5,122 nucleotides of DNA from Actinomycetota bacterium (GCA_003157715.1 PMKK01000153.1:1-5122); one strand, 5' to 3'; shown: positions 1 through 5,122, counted from the stretch's first letter. Notes: generated by a model not told the origin, from the letters alone. Numbers and translations are program-made.

Positions 1-824
1 AGGGCGGCGAGCAGGGCGCGTTCGGCGCGCACCGCGAGAGCCGTGGGCCCGTGGTCGAGGCAGGCGACGAGCGCGGCGACGCGCTTGTCGCCTGCCCTCG
101 TTTCGACTGCGAGCGAGCCCTGTCCCACGGCAGGCAGCATCTCGTCGAGTCCGAACACGAACGCGGCGAGATCGGAGCGACCCAGGCGCGCGAGGCCGGC
201 GGCGGCCAGCACGGTGCCGTCGAGACCCTCTTCGGCGAGCTTGCGCAACCGGGTCTGAACGTTGCCGCGCAGGTCGACGAGCCGCAGGTCGGGCCGCAGG
301 CCGAGGAGCTGCGAGCGCCGCCGCAGGCTCGAGCTGCCCACCAGGGCGCCGCGCGGCAGTTCGTCCAGGGCAGCCGGCAGGTCGGCAGGTCGCCCCCCCG
401 GCCGCCCCGCGGACGGTCCATCGGGCGGCCGTCGCTCGGCCTGCCCGTCTTCGCGTGTGCCTCGCTCAACCGGCGCGGCGACGAACACGTCGCGCACCTC
501 GTCGCGGCGCGTGAAGGCGGCGATGACGAGGCCGGCGGGCACGGCGGTCTGGACGTCCTTGGCCGAGTGTACGGCCAGGTCGATGCGACCGTCGGACAGG
601 GCCGTCTCGAGCTCCTTGGTGAACAGTCCCTTGTCGCCGATCTTCGACAGGGGCGCGTCGAGGATCCTGTCGCCGGTGGTCGCGATCCTCTCGACGGTCA
701 CCTCGAGACTGGGGTGCGCCTCTCTCAGGCGGGCCGCCACCCAATCGGCCTGCACGAGCGCCAGCGCGCTGCCGCGCGAGCCTATGACCAGGCGTTCAGC
801 GCTCATCGCACCCGCGGCGCCCAT
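1..824 (-). CDS. hemC: Porphobilinogen deaminase (hydroxymethylbilane synthase), 3' end cut by window edge
   Basis: Polymerises four porphobilinogen molecules into hydroxymethylbilane in the cytoplasm, the step after ALA dehydratase in heme synthesis. 274 complete codons are visible. Numbered from the ATG at 824: GSRGSALAL (15-23) with the substrate-binding Arg/Ser, TTGD (49-52), KGLFTKELE (65-73), VHSAKDV (85-91) whose Asp90 matches the catalytic aspartate of the family, SSSLRRR (164-170), LRGNVQTRL (185-193) and LPAVGQG (230-236). The frame leaves the window at AERALLAAL, only a few residues before the GGC motif whose Cys carries the dipyrromethane cofactor, so that residue cannot be checked. 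KDVQT replaces the more usual KDVPT. Residues about 116-151 form a Pro/Gly/Arg-rich insertion. Start: ATG at 824 has a GGGGTGG 10 bases upstream; an in-frame ATG at 806 (MSAERLVIG) gives a more typical N-terminus but has no clear ribosome-binding site. It follows hemA by 19 bases. Identity is secure; the exact start is not. Confidence 0.95.
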   Translation of the reverse strand, partial: MGAAGAMSAERLVIGSRGSALALVQADWVAARLREAHPSLEVTVERIATTGDRILDAPLSKIGDKGLFTKELETALSDGRIDLAVHSAKDVQTAVPAGLVIAAFTRRDEVRDVFVAAPVERGTREDGQAERRPPDGPSAGRPGGRPADLPAALDELPRGALVGSSSLRRRSQLLGLRPDLRLVDLRGNVQTRLRKLAEEGLDGTVLAAAGLARLGRSDLAAFVFGLDEMLPAVGQGSLAVETRAGDKRVAALVACLDHGPTALAVRAERALLAA

Positions 825-834
825 CGTATGGTCG

Positions 835-841
835 CCACCCC
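835..841 (-). promoter_or_regulatory. Putative ribosome-binding site of hemC
   Basis: GGGGTGG on the minus strand lies 10 bases before the ATG at 824, between the hemA stop codon and hemC. It favours 824 over the in-frame ATG at 806, which has only a GC-rich stretch in front of it. The match to anti-16S is imperfect, so this is modest evidence. Confidence 0.4.
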
Positions 842-843
842 GT

Positions 844-2442
844 TCACGATGCCTGCGCGGGAGACACGAACGGCGCGGGCGACGCCGGTGACGGTGGCGG
901 CGCGGGTGACGAGGGCGGCGCGGGTGACGAGGGCGGCGCGGATGACGGGGGCGGCGCGGCAGCAGCGGCGGCTACCGCAAGCGAACGGACGGCAGAACCG
1001 TTCCGCGGCGCAGCAGCGTGCGCCGGGTTCGCCGTGCCCAACGCACCCGCCTCGTCGTCCACCACGCCCACCACGCCCGCCGGATCCGCCGCGCCCGCCG
1101 GACCCGCGGGGTCCGCCGCGCCCGCTGCGCCCGCCGGGTCCGCGGCCGCATCCCTGCCCCGCGTCGCGACCGACGCCGTCTCGTCTAAGTCAAAGAGCCG
1201 GCGCAGTGCCTCGACGTACACGGAGACGTCGCGCTCGGCGGCGAGCTCCTTCATGCGGACCGTCGGCAGGTGGAGGATCTTGTTGACGATCGCCGTGGTG
1301 AGCTGTTCGACCTGAGCGCGCTGGGCAGCCGTCAGCGTGCCGAGCGGCCCCGCCATGCGCTCGAGCTCGGCCTCGCGGATGGCGTCGACCGCGCCGCGCA
1401 GCCGGGCGATGGTGGGCACGACCTCGAGACCGGCCAGCCACTCGTTCATGCGCGCCAGCTCGTCGGCCACGATGCGCTCCGCCTGGGCGACCTGGCGCTC
1501 GCGCTGACCGCGGTTGGCGGTCACCACACCCTGCAGGTCATCGATGTCGTACAGGTAGCAGCCCTCGAGGCGTCCGGCGGCGGGTTCGAAGTCGCGCGGC
1601 ACGGCGATGTCGATCACGAACACCGGCCGGCGCCGGCGGCGGCGCATGATCTCGGCGAAGCGGGCCCGGTCGACCACGAACTCGCGCGAGCCCGTCGAGG
1701 AGATCACGATGTCGGCCGCGACGAGCTGCTCGTCAAGCTCGTCGAGGCAGACCGCCCGGCCGTGACAGCGAGCCGCCAGCTTCTCGGCGTTTGCCAGAGT
1801 ACGGTTGACCACGACGACGGCGCCGACGCCGTGGGCCTGCAGATGCCTGACCGTGAGCTCGCTGGTCTCGCCCGCCCCAAGCACCAGCACGACGCGGCGC
1901 TCGAGCTTGCCCAGCACTTGACGGGCCAGATCGACGGCGACCGAGCCGACCGACACCGGCCGCTCGCCGATGGCCGTCTCCGAGCGCACGCGCTTGCCCA
2001 CTTCGAGGGCGTGACGGAAGAGCTTGTTGAAGACCGCGCCCGTGCAGCCCTCGCCGCGGGCCGCCTGGTAGGCGTCCTTGAGCTGGGCGACGATCTGCGC
2101 CTCGCCGACCACCAGCGAATCGAGGCTCGCGGCCACCCGGAACAGGTGCGCGATGGCGTCGTCGCCGCTCTTCTGGTAGGCGGCTGCACGCAGCTCGGCA
2201 GGGTCGACGCCGGCGAGGGCGGCCAGCCGCTCGACGGCCAGCCGCCCGGCGGCGAGCGTGTCGTCGGCCACGAGGTAGACCTCGGTGCGGTTGCAGGTCG
2301 CCAGGACGACGGCCTCGGAGGCCGGGCCGGCATCGACCAGGCGGCGCCCGAAGCGCGCCGCCTCGTCGCACGGCAGCGCCAGCCGCTCGCGCAGCTCGAG
2401 CGGCGCCGTCTTGTGCGAGATGCCGGTCACGACAAGGTGCAT
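844..2442 (-). CDS. hemA: Glutamyl-tRNA reductase with a long low-complexity C-terminal tail
   Basis: NADPH-dependent reduction of glutamyl-tRNA(Glu) to glutamate-1-semialdehyde, the first committed and usually rate-controlling step of C5-pathway heme synthesis; a cytoplasmic dimer. Of 532 residues, about 1-420 are a complete enzyme. The N-terminus is MHLVVTGISHKTAP. The catalytic Cys50 sits in TCNRTE (49-54), His99 is in AIAHLF, and the substrate-domain motif SLDSLVVGEAQI is at 106-117. The NADPH-binding GAGETSEL is at 189-196 and SSTG at 248-251. A helical dimerisation domain (about 312-420) carries LPTVRMKELA at 392-401. The family normally ends near LFDLDE (416-421). Here 112 further in-frame residues follow, made of AADPAG-type 9-residue repeats (433-459) and SSPAPP-type 6-residue repeats (about 500-517). 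ATG start with AGGGGA 5 bases upstream. It lies 9 bases after the CcsA/HemX-like gene and 19 bases before hemC, so co-transcription is likely. Function is certain; the tail's role is unknown. Confidence 0.97.
   Translation of the reverse strand: MHLVVTGISHKTAPLELRERLALPCDEAARFGRRLVDAGPASEAVVLATCNRTEVYLVADDTLAAGRLAVERLAALAGVDPAELRAAAYQKSGDDAIAHLFRVAASLDSLVVGEAQIVAQLKDAYQAARGEGCTGAVFNKLFRHALEVGKRVRSETAIGERPVSVGSVAVDLARQVLGKLERRVVLVLGAGETSELTVRHLQAHGVGAVVVVNRTLANAEKLAARCHGRAVCLDELDEQLVAADIVISSTGSREFVVDRARFAEIMRRRRRRPVFVIDIAVPRDFEPAAGRLEGCYLYDIDDLQGVVTANRGQRERQVAQAERIVADELARMNEWLAGLEVVPTIARLRGAVDAIREAELERMAGPLGTLTAAQRAQVEQLTTAIVNKILHLPTVRMKELAAERDVSVYVEALRRLFDLDETASVATRGRDAAADPAGAAGAADPAGPAGAADPAGVVGVVDDEAGALGTANPAHAAAPRNGSAVRSLAVAAAAAAPPPSSAPPSSPAPPSSPAPPPSPASPAPFVSPAQAS
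878..967 (-). repeat. 18-bp tandem repeat inside the hemA tail
   Basis: On the plus strand the unit ggcggcgcgggtgacgag occurs exactly at 896-913 and 914-931, with diverged copies at 878-895, 932-949 and 950-967. Being 18 bases it keeps the hemA frame and encodes the hexapeptide series SSPAPP at the extreme C-terminus. The near-identical central copies suggest recent slippage duplication. Confidence 0.85.
1066..1146 (-). repeat. 27-bp tandem repeat inside the hemA tail
   Basis: Three consecutive 9-residue units, AADPAGAAG, AADPAGPAG and AADPAGVVG (HemA residues 433-459), are encoded by three 27-base copies just after the folded enzyme ends. The period is a multiple of three, so copy-number change would not break the frame. 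It is a different unit from the 18-bp repeat nearer the stop codon. Confidence 0.8.
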
Positions 2443-2447
2443 ACGAA

Positions 2448-2453
2448 TCCCCT
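2448..2453 (-). promoter_or_regulatory. Ribosome-binding site of hemA overlapping the upstream stop codon
   Basis: AGGGGA lies 5 bases before the hemA ATG and shares its first two bases with the TAG stop of the CcsA/HemX-like gene. This layout is typical of translational coupling and supports the ATG at 2442 as the hemA start. Confidence 0.7.
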
Positions 2454-3279
2454 ATTTACCCCAAACGTGAAATCCACTCAGATAGGGCACCGCCACAAGG
2501 CGGATGGCAAGCAGGCAGACGAGGCCGGCGATCGCCAGCCAGGCCGTGCGCCGCCCCGCCCAGCCGGCGGCCAGGCGGGCATAGACGAAGCCCGCGTAGA
2601 TCGCCCAGGCGGCCACGGCCAGCGCCACGACGGCGTCGCGCCACCAGTGCTCGACGCCGAACTTCTCGGCCCGTATGACGCCGGCCGCGATGCCCATCGA
2701 CAGAAACGGCAAGCCGGTCATGACGGCATGCCCGGTGAGCTGGTCGAGCGTGCGCAGGGAGGGCAGGCGGCCGAGGACCGGACCGATGCGCCGCCGCTTC
2801 AGGGCGAGGTCCTCGGCCAGGTAGATGAGGGCGGCCCCGCCGGCCACCAGAAAGGCCGCCAGAGCCGTGAAGATCATGCCTACGTGGATCACCACGAGGT
2901 CGCTCTTCAGGGCCGGCACGAGATGAGCGGGAGGTGCGTAGCGGCTCCAGGCGATCGTCAGAAAGACGAGTGCCGCCGGCACGACATAGAGGCCGAGCGC
3001 CTTCACGCGCGTACGCCAGGCGAGGATGAGGTAGACAGCCACGATCGCCCAGCTCAGCGTGGCCGTCGACTCGTAGGCGCCCACGACCGGAGCGTGGCCG
3101 GCCGCGGCCCAGCGCAGCGCCAGGGCCACGGTCGCGAACAGCCAGCCGACCGCCACGCAGGCCGTGCCGAGCCTGTCCTGCAGCTCCCGCCGCGAGAACA
3201 GATAGCAGGCAAAGCAGACGAAACCGCCCGCGTAGAGCAGGTAGGCAAACCAGAAGAAGACGACCTGCGCGTGTGCCAC
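2452..3279 (-). CDS. CcsA/HemX-family cytochrome c assembly membrane protein with degenerate WWD motif
   Basis: A 275-residue integral membrane protein with about eight hydrophobic segments (roughly 6-27, 37-56, 67-87, 94-112, 128-154, 186-203, 216-236, 246-266). It matches the cytochrome c assembly family (CcsA/ResC/HemX). Visible family marks are GHAPVVGAYES (61-71), the membrane His132 in VVIHVGMIF, and His271 in GFHVWG, where CcsA proteins have a conserved C-terminal histidine. The tryptophan-rich heme-handling motif, normally WGxYWxWDPKE, is reduced here to FGVEHWWRDAVV (207-218). The aromatic residues are partly kept but the DPKE part is lost. Directly upstream of hemA, it occupies the place of HemX, a membrane protein reported in Bacillus to lower HemA levels. 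I therefore infer a HemX-like role over a full System II heme lyase, and no CcsB/ResB partner is visible. GTG start with AGGGGGA 9 bases upstream; the alternative name is ccsA. Family is firm, exact role open. Confidence 0.85.
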   Translation of the reverse strand: MAHAQVVFFWFAYLLYAGGFVCFACYLFSRRELQDRLGTACVAVGWLFATVALALRWAAAGHAPVVGAYESTATLSWAIVAVYLILAWRTRVKALGLYVVPAALVFLTIAWSRYAPPAHLVPALKSDLVVIHVGMIFTALAAFLVAGGAALIYLAEDLALKRRRIGPVLGRLPSLRTLDQLTGHAVMTGLPFLSMGIAAGVIRAEKFGVEHWWRDAVVALAVAAWAIYAGFVYARLAAGWAGRRTAWLAIAGLVCLLAIRLVAVPYLSGFHVWGK

Positions 3280-3300
3280 GCTTCGTGATCCCCCTGTCCT

Positions 3301-3378
3301 CGCGGCGCCGGTTCGGTCCCTCTGCTCGCGGCGCCGGTGCGGTCCGTGTCCTCGCGGCTTCGTTTCTGTCCGTGTGTG
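3301..3378. repeat. Degenerate 26-bp tandem repeat, three copies
   Basis: Copies start at 3301, 3327 and 3353. The first two share cgcggcgccggt followed by cggtcc with few differences between them. The third (cgcggcttcg, then tgtccgtgtgtg) is more diverged. It is non-coding and too short and irregular for a CRISPR array. Its function is unknown, and slippage duplication of a GC-rich spacer is the simplest origin. Confidence 0.65.
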
Positions 3379-3400
3379 TGCGACGTGGAGGCGCGGTCAG

Positions 3401-3438
3401 CGCCCCGGTCTGACGGCGCCCTCGGCGCCCCGGTTTGA
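3401..3438. repeat. Short direct repeat, 25-bp spacing
   Basis: cgccccggtctga at 3401-3413 recurs as cgccccggtttga at 3426-3438, one mismatch in 13, just downstream of the ccmD stop codon. Between them sit two GGCGCC palindromes (3415-3420 and 3424-3429) that could pair into a 6-bp stem with a 3-base loop, without a T run. Confidence 0.55.
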
Positions 3439-3441
3439 GCG

Positions 3442-3603
3442 CTAGCGGCCGTCCCCGCGCCGCTTGAGCTCCTCGTCGAGCAGTCGTACGTCGCGCTGCA
3501 GCCGGGCGATGCGCGTGCCGGCGGAGACGAGGTAGACGATCAGCCCCACCAGCACGGCGGCGTAGGCGGCGGCGACGTACTTGACGGCTTCGGCGAGTGG
3601 CAT
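3442..3603 (-). CDS. ccmD: CcmD-type small heme exporter subunit
   Basis: A 53-residue protein that in System I stabilises CcmC at the inner membrane and helps release heme-loaded CcmE from the CcmABC complex. The translation begins MPLAEAVKYVAAAYAAVL and has one membrane segment at about residues 9-26 (YVAAAYAAVLVGLIVYLV). A basic, helix-forming cytoplasmic tail follows (27-53), with Leu35, Leu42 and Leu46 and acidic DEE at 43-45. The short N-terminus, a tyrosine-rich helix start and a charged tail are the standard CcmD layout. ATG lies 4 bases after the ccmC stop, and GGGAG sits 8 bases before it inside the ccmC end, so translation is probably coupled. The stop is TAG at 3442-3444. Sequence conservation in this family is weak, so the call rests on topology, size and position together. 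Automatic gene calling could easily miss it. Confidence 0.85.
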   Translation of the reverse strand: MPLAEAVKYVAAAYAAVLVGLIVYLVSAGTRIARLQRDVRLLDEELKRRGDGR

Positions 3604-3607
3604 CGGA

Positions 3608-4357
3608 TCAGCTCCCTAGACGGTACTTCAGGTCCTGCAACTCCTCGCGCAGGGCTTCGATACCAAGCTCTATGCGCAGGAGTCCGACGAACAGCAGGGT
3701 CATGCCGGCCATGCTGATGAGAAAGGCGACCAGGTCGCGGGCGGCCATGCCGCTGCCCTGCGGACCGAGCACGACCGGATGCAGACCGGCCGGCAGGAGC
3801 CGGGTGGCAAAGAAGGTGACCGGCACGTCGACGAAGGCGACGATGGCAAACAGCGCGGCGTAGGTGGCGCGGCGCGATTCGTCTTCGACCGTGCCGCGCA
3901 GCACGAAGTAACCGGCATAGAGCAGGCAGGCGATGAGAAAGGTAGTGAGCCGCGCATCCCAGGCCCACCAGACCCCCCAGGCGGCCTTGCCCCAGATCGA
4001 GCCGGTGACCAGGACGAGCACGCTGAACAGCAGCCCCAGCCGCACCGCGGCGACCCCCAGGCGGTCGTACCTTGCGTCGTCGCGGCGCAGGTAGAGAACG
4101 GCCGAGACGAAGGCCACGCCGTAAGCCAGCAGGGCGGTCTCGGCGATCGGCGCGTGAAAGTAGAAGATCTTCTGGCTGAAGCCGAGCGTGGAGGCGTCGG
4201 TGGGCGCGACCCAGAAGGCCACGACCAGACCGCAGGCGAGCGCGACGCCGGCGGCCGCCAGGATCGCCGTCGTCGTAGCGAGCTTCAGGCCGGCCGGTCG
4301 ATCCGGCCGGGGCGGCCGGTCGAGGCGGTCCACGGCGACTGTCGAGGCGCTCTCCAC
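3608..4357 (-). CDS. ccmC: Heme exporter/heme handling protein CcmC
   Basis: Inner-membrane protein that binds heme in its WWD domain and passes it to the chaperone CcmE for System I cytochrome c maturation. It has 249 residues and about six membrane segments (roughly 30-50, 72-90, 102-122, 136-153, 165-185, 208-227). The full signature WGKAAWGVWWAWDARLT is at 122-138. The two heme-ligating periplasmic histidines match His68 (FYFHAP) and His193 (GLHP), so all key residues are present. The N-terminal 24 residues are hydrophilic and Arg/Pro-rich, longer than usual, and contain a strong DNA inverted repeat. The C-terminus is a charged helix (LREELQDLKYRL). GTG start with AGGAG 8 bases upstream, inside the ccmB end; the gap to ccmB is 3 bases. 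A second GTG at residue 9 is possible but lacks a comparable ribosome-binding site. Identity is very secure. Confidence 0.96.
   Translation of the reverse strand: MESASTVAVDRLDRPPRPDRPAGLKLATTTAILAAAGVALACGLVVAFWVAPTDASTLGFSQKIFYFHAPIAETALLAYGVAFVSAVLYLRRDDARYDRLGVAAVRLGLLFSVLVLVTGSIWGKAAWGVWWAWDARLTTFLIACLLYAGYFVLRGTVEDESRRATYAALFAIVAFVDVPVTFFATRLLPAGLHPVVLGPQGSGMAARDLVAFLISMAGMTLLFVGLLRIELGIEALREELQDLKYRLGS
4290..4310. repeat. Perfect 8-bp inverted repeat in the 5' part of ccmC
   Basis: ccggccgg at 4290-4297 and again at 4303-4310 flank tcgat. Each arm is itself palindromic, so the mRNA can form an 8-bp all-GC hairpin with a 5-base loop, 47 to 67 bases after the ccmC start codon. A 10-bp direct repeat, ggccggtcga (4292-4301 and 4314-4323), overlaps it. 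It encodes the Arg/Pro-rich N-terminal stretch of CcmC. Confidence 0.7.
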
Positions 4358-4360
4358 CCT

Positions 4361-5092
4361 CTACTCTCCTATCGCGAAGTCGTAGGTGCCGTAGGCCAGC
4401 ACCAGAAAGACGCCATCGTATACCAGCAGAAACACAAGCCTGGAGAGCAGCGAGCCACCCGCCGCGGCGCCCGAGAAGACGGTGCTGGTGCCCGAGGCGG
4501 CGGCGATCAGCAGCGGGATGGCGAGCGGCAGAAAGAGGATGGGCAGCAGCAGGTCGCGGGCCCGGGTGTTCATCGAGATGGTGGCCACCAGGGTGCCCAG
4601 CGCGGCGATGCCGAGGTCGGCGAGCACGATCAGGGCGAAGAAGGCCGGCAGGTGCGCGGCCACCCGCCCAGAGGCGAAGATCACGAGAAACAGAGGAACC
4701 GCGAGCACCTGGATGATCCCCAGGAAGATGAGGTTGGCGGTCATCTTGGCCAGGAAGATGGTCACCCGGTCGACCGGGCAGAGCAGCAGGCCGTCGAGGC
4801 AGCCCTCGTCCTTTTCGTGCGCGAACGAGCGGTTCAGCCCCAGCAGCGCGCCGAAGACGAACACGACCCAGAGCATGCCGCCGGCAAACAGCGAGAGGTC
4901 GCCGGTGCCGCTGCCGGTGCCGGTGCCGCCGAAGCCGCTGCTGCCGCTGCCGCCGCCGTGGACCGTGAAGGCGTAGTGAAAGACGATCATGGCGAGCACC
5001 ACGAACAGAAACATCGAGGCCAGCATCTCGCGGGTGCGCAGCTCAGAGACAATGTCCTTGCGCAGCAAAGCCCTGAACTGACGGAAGGCCAC
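4361..5092 (-). CDS. ccmB: Heme exporter CcmB, membrane subunit of the CcmAB ABC transporter
   Basis: Membrane-spanning partner of the ATPase CcmA. CcmAB uses ATP to free heme-loaded CcmE from CcmC/D. It has 243 residues and about six hydrophobic segments (roughly 24-42, 71-88, 115-139, 148-172, 180-199, 216-236). Family marks are the N-terminal FRALLRKDIVSELRTRE, the cytoplasmic LNRSFAHEKDEGCLDGLLLCPV (the segment 86-107, matching the LERLF...DGSLE...LLPL region of other CcmB), and LFLPLAIPLLI at 186-196. A Gly/Ser/Thr-rich stretch at 46-64 sits in the first periplasmic loop. Start: GTG at 5092 fits the usual N-terminus, but the frame stays open to the window edge and no good ribosome-binding site precedes it, so a start further right is possible. 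Another frame ends at TGA 5043-5045 and could be the tail of ccmA, overlapping ccmB; I cannot confirm that. It lies 3 bases before ccmC. Confidence 0.94.
   Translation of the reverse strand: MAFRQFRALLRKDIVSELRTREMLASMFLFVVLAMIVFHYAFTVHGGGSGSSGFGGTGTGSGTGDLSLFAGGMLWVVFVFGALLGLNRSFAHEKDEGCLDGLLLCPVDRVTIFLAKMTANLIFLGIIQVLAVPLFLVIFASGRVAAHLPAFFALIVLADLGIAALGTLVATISMNTRARDLLLPILFLPLAIPLLIAAASGTSTVFSGAAAGGSLLSRLVFLLVYDGVFLVLAYGTYDFAIGE
4901..4957 (-). repeat. Simple-sequence stretch encoding the Gly/Ser/Thr-rich loop of CcmB
   Basis: On the plus strand, variants of gccggt, gccgct and gccgcc repeat through this stretch. They encode CcmB residues 46-64, which are nearly all Gly, Ser and Thr. The period is mostly 6 bases with interruptions and the reading frame is kept. 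Confidence 0.65.
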
Positions 5093-5122
5093 GGCCTGGT
5101 GCCGCCGATCGACTTCGTCGTC

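Larger units (their letters stand above)
3280..3441. other. Non-coding spacer between the ccm genes and the heme genes
   Basis: This 162-base gap is the only sizeable non-coding stretch in the window. I see no convincing -10/-35 pair and no hairpin followed by a T run on the minus strand. It contains two groups of short degenerate tandem repeats and, at its left end, the ribosome-binding site of the CcsA/HemX-like gene (AGGGGGA, 3289-3295). A promoter for the hem genes would be expected here if they are transcribed separately, but none can be demonstrated. Confidence 0.6.

Noticed and set aside
844..1182. The HemA tail as a frameshift artefact or a fused second domain.
   Set aside because: The frame is continuous with repeats whose periods are multiples of three, codon third positions stay GC-rich, and the stop is followed at once by hemC. 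No recognisable domain is present.
51..1286. A 411-codon open frame on the plus strand.
   Set aside because: It lies antisense to hemC and hemA. The composition is Arg/Pro/Ala/Gly-rich, as expected of a shadow frame in GC-rich DNA, with no family motif.
1270..3288. A 672-codon open frame on the plus strand.
   Set aside because: It is antisense to hemA and the CcsA/HemX-like gene. It is rich in His, Asp, Arg and Gln without hydrophobic core patterns, while the opposite strand encodes clear family motifs.
3415..3429. Possible terminator after ccmD: GGCGCC pair with a 3-base loop.
   Set aside because: The stem is short, GGCGCC is self-palindromic by chance in GC-rich DNA, and no T run follows on the minus strand.
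3301..3438. Could the spacer repeats be a small CRISPR array?
   Set aside because: The repeats are contiguous or nearly so, diverged, lack unique spacers of constant length, and no cas gene is nearby.
3280..3441. Promoter for the hem genes.
   Set aside because: No AT-rich -10 or recognisable -35 element could be read on the minus strand; a promoter may exist but cannot be supported from the sequence.
3540..3968. A 142-codon minus-strand frame across the ccmC/ccmD junction.
   Set aside because: It is out of frame with both genes and rich in Arg/Ser/Pro; the ccmC and ccmD frames explain this DNA.

Overview
The window is very GC-rich and reads entirely on the minus strand as one compact, right-to-left gene array for heme and cytochrome c biogenesis: ccmB, ccmC, ccmD, a CcsA/HemX-family membrane protein, hemA, and a 3'-truncated hemC. 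There is no mobile element, RNA gene, CRISPR array or phage-like gene. The combination of System I cytochrome c maturation genes (ccm) with a hemX-hemA-hemC block, plus the high GC and frequent GTG starts, suggests a high-GC member of the former Deltaproteobacteria (Myxococcota/Desulfuromonadota type). That placement rests on recalled gene order and composition, not on a search.

Right part (about 3440-5122): CcmB (membrane part of the CcmAB ABC transporter), CcmC (WWD-motif heme-handling protein) and a 53-residue CcmD follow each other with gaps of 3 and 4 bases, so they are almost certainly translated from one message. CcmA is presumably just off the right edge, and CcmE is not in the window. 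CcmD is easy to miss because of its size.

Middle (3280-3441): a 162-base non-coding spacer holds two families of short degenerate tandem repeats with a 25-26 base period and no convincing promoter or terminator. It separates the ccm genes from the heme genes.

Left part (1-3279): a CcsA/HemX-like eight-helix protein, then glutamyl-tRNA reductase (hemA, 9 bases downstream, its ribosome-binding site overlapping the upstream stop codon), then porphobilinogen deaminase (hemC, about 19 bases downstream, cut by the window edge just before its cofactor cysteine is expected). HemA makes the committed precursor of 5-aminolevulinate, HemC builds the linear tetrapyrrole, and the Ccm proteins deliver finished heme to c-type cytochromes. 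The neighbourhood therefore links heme supply with heme use.

The functions are ordinary; I do not see a new system. The unusual points are lineage-specific embellishments: a 112-residue Ala/Pro/Gly repeat tail on HemA built from two different tandem repeats, a roughly 30-residue Pro/Gly/Arg insertion in HemC, a Gly/Ser/Thr-rich loop in CcmB, and a CcsA/HemX protein whose tryptophan-rich heme motif is degenerate.
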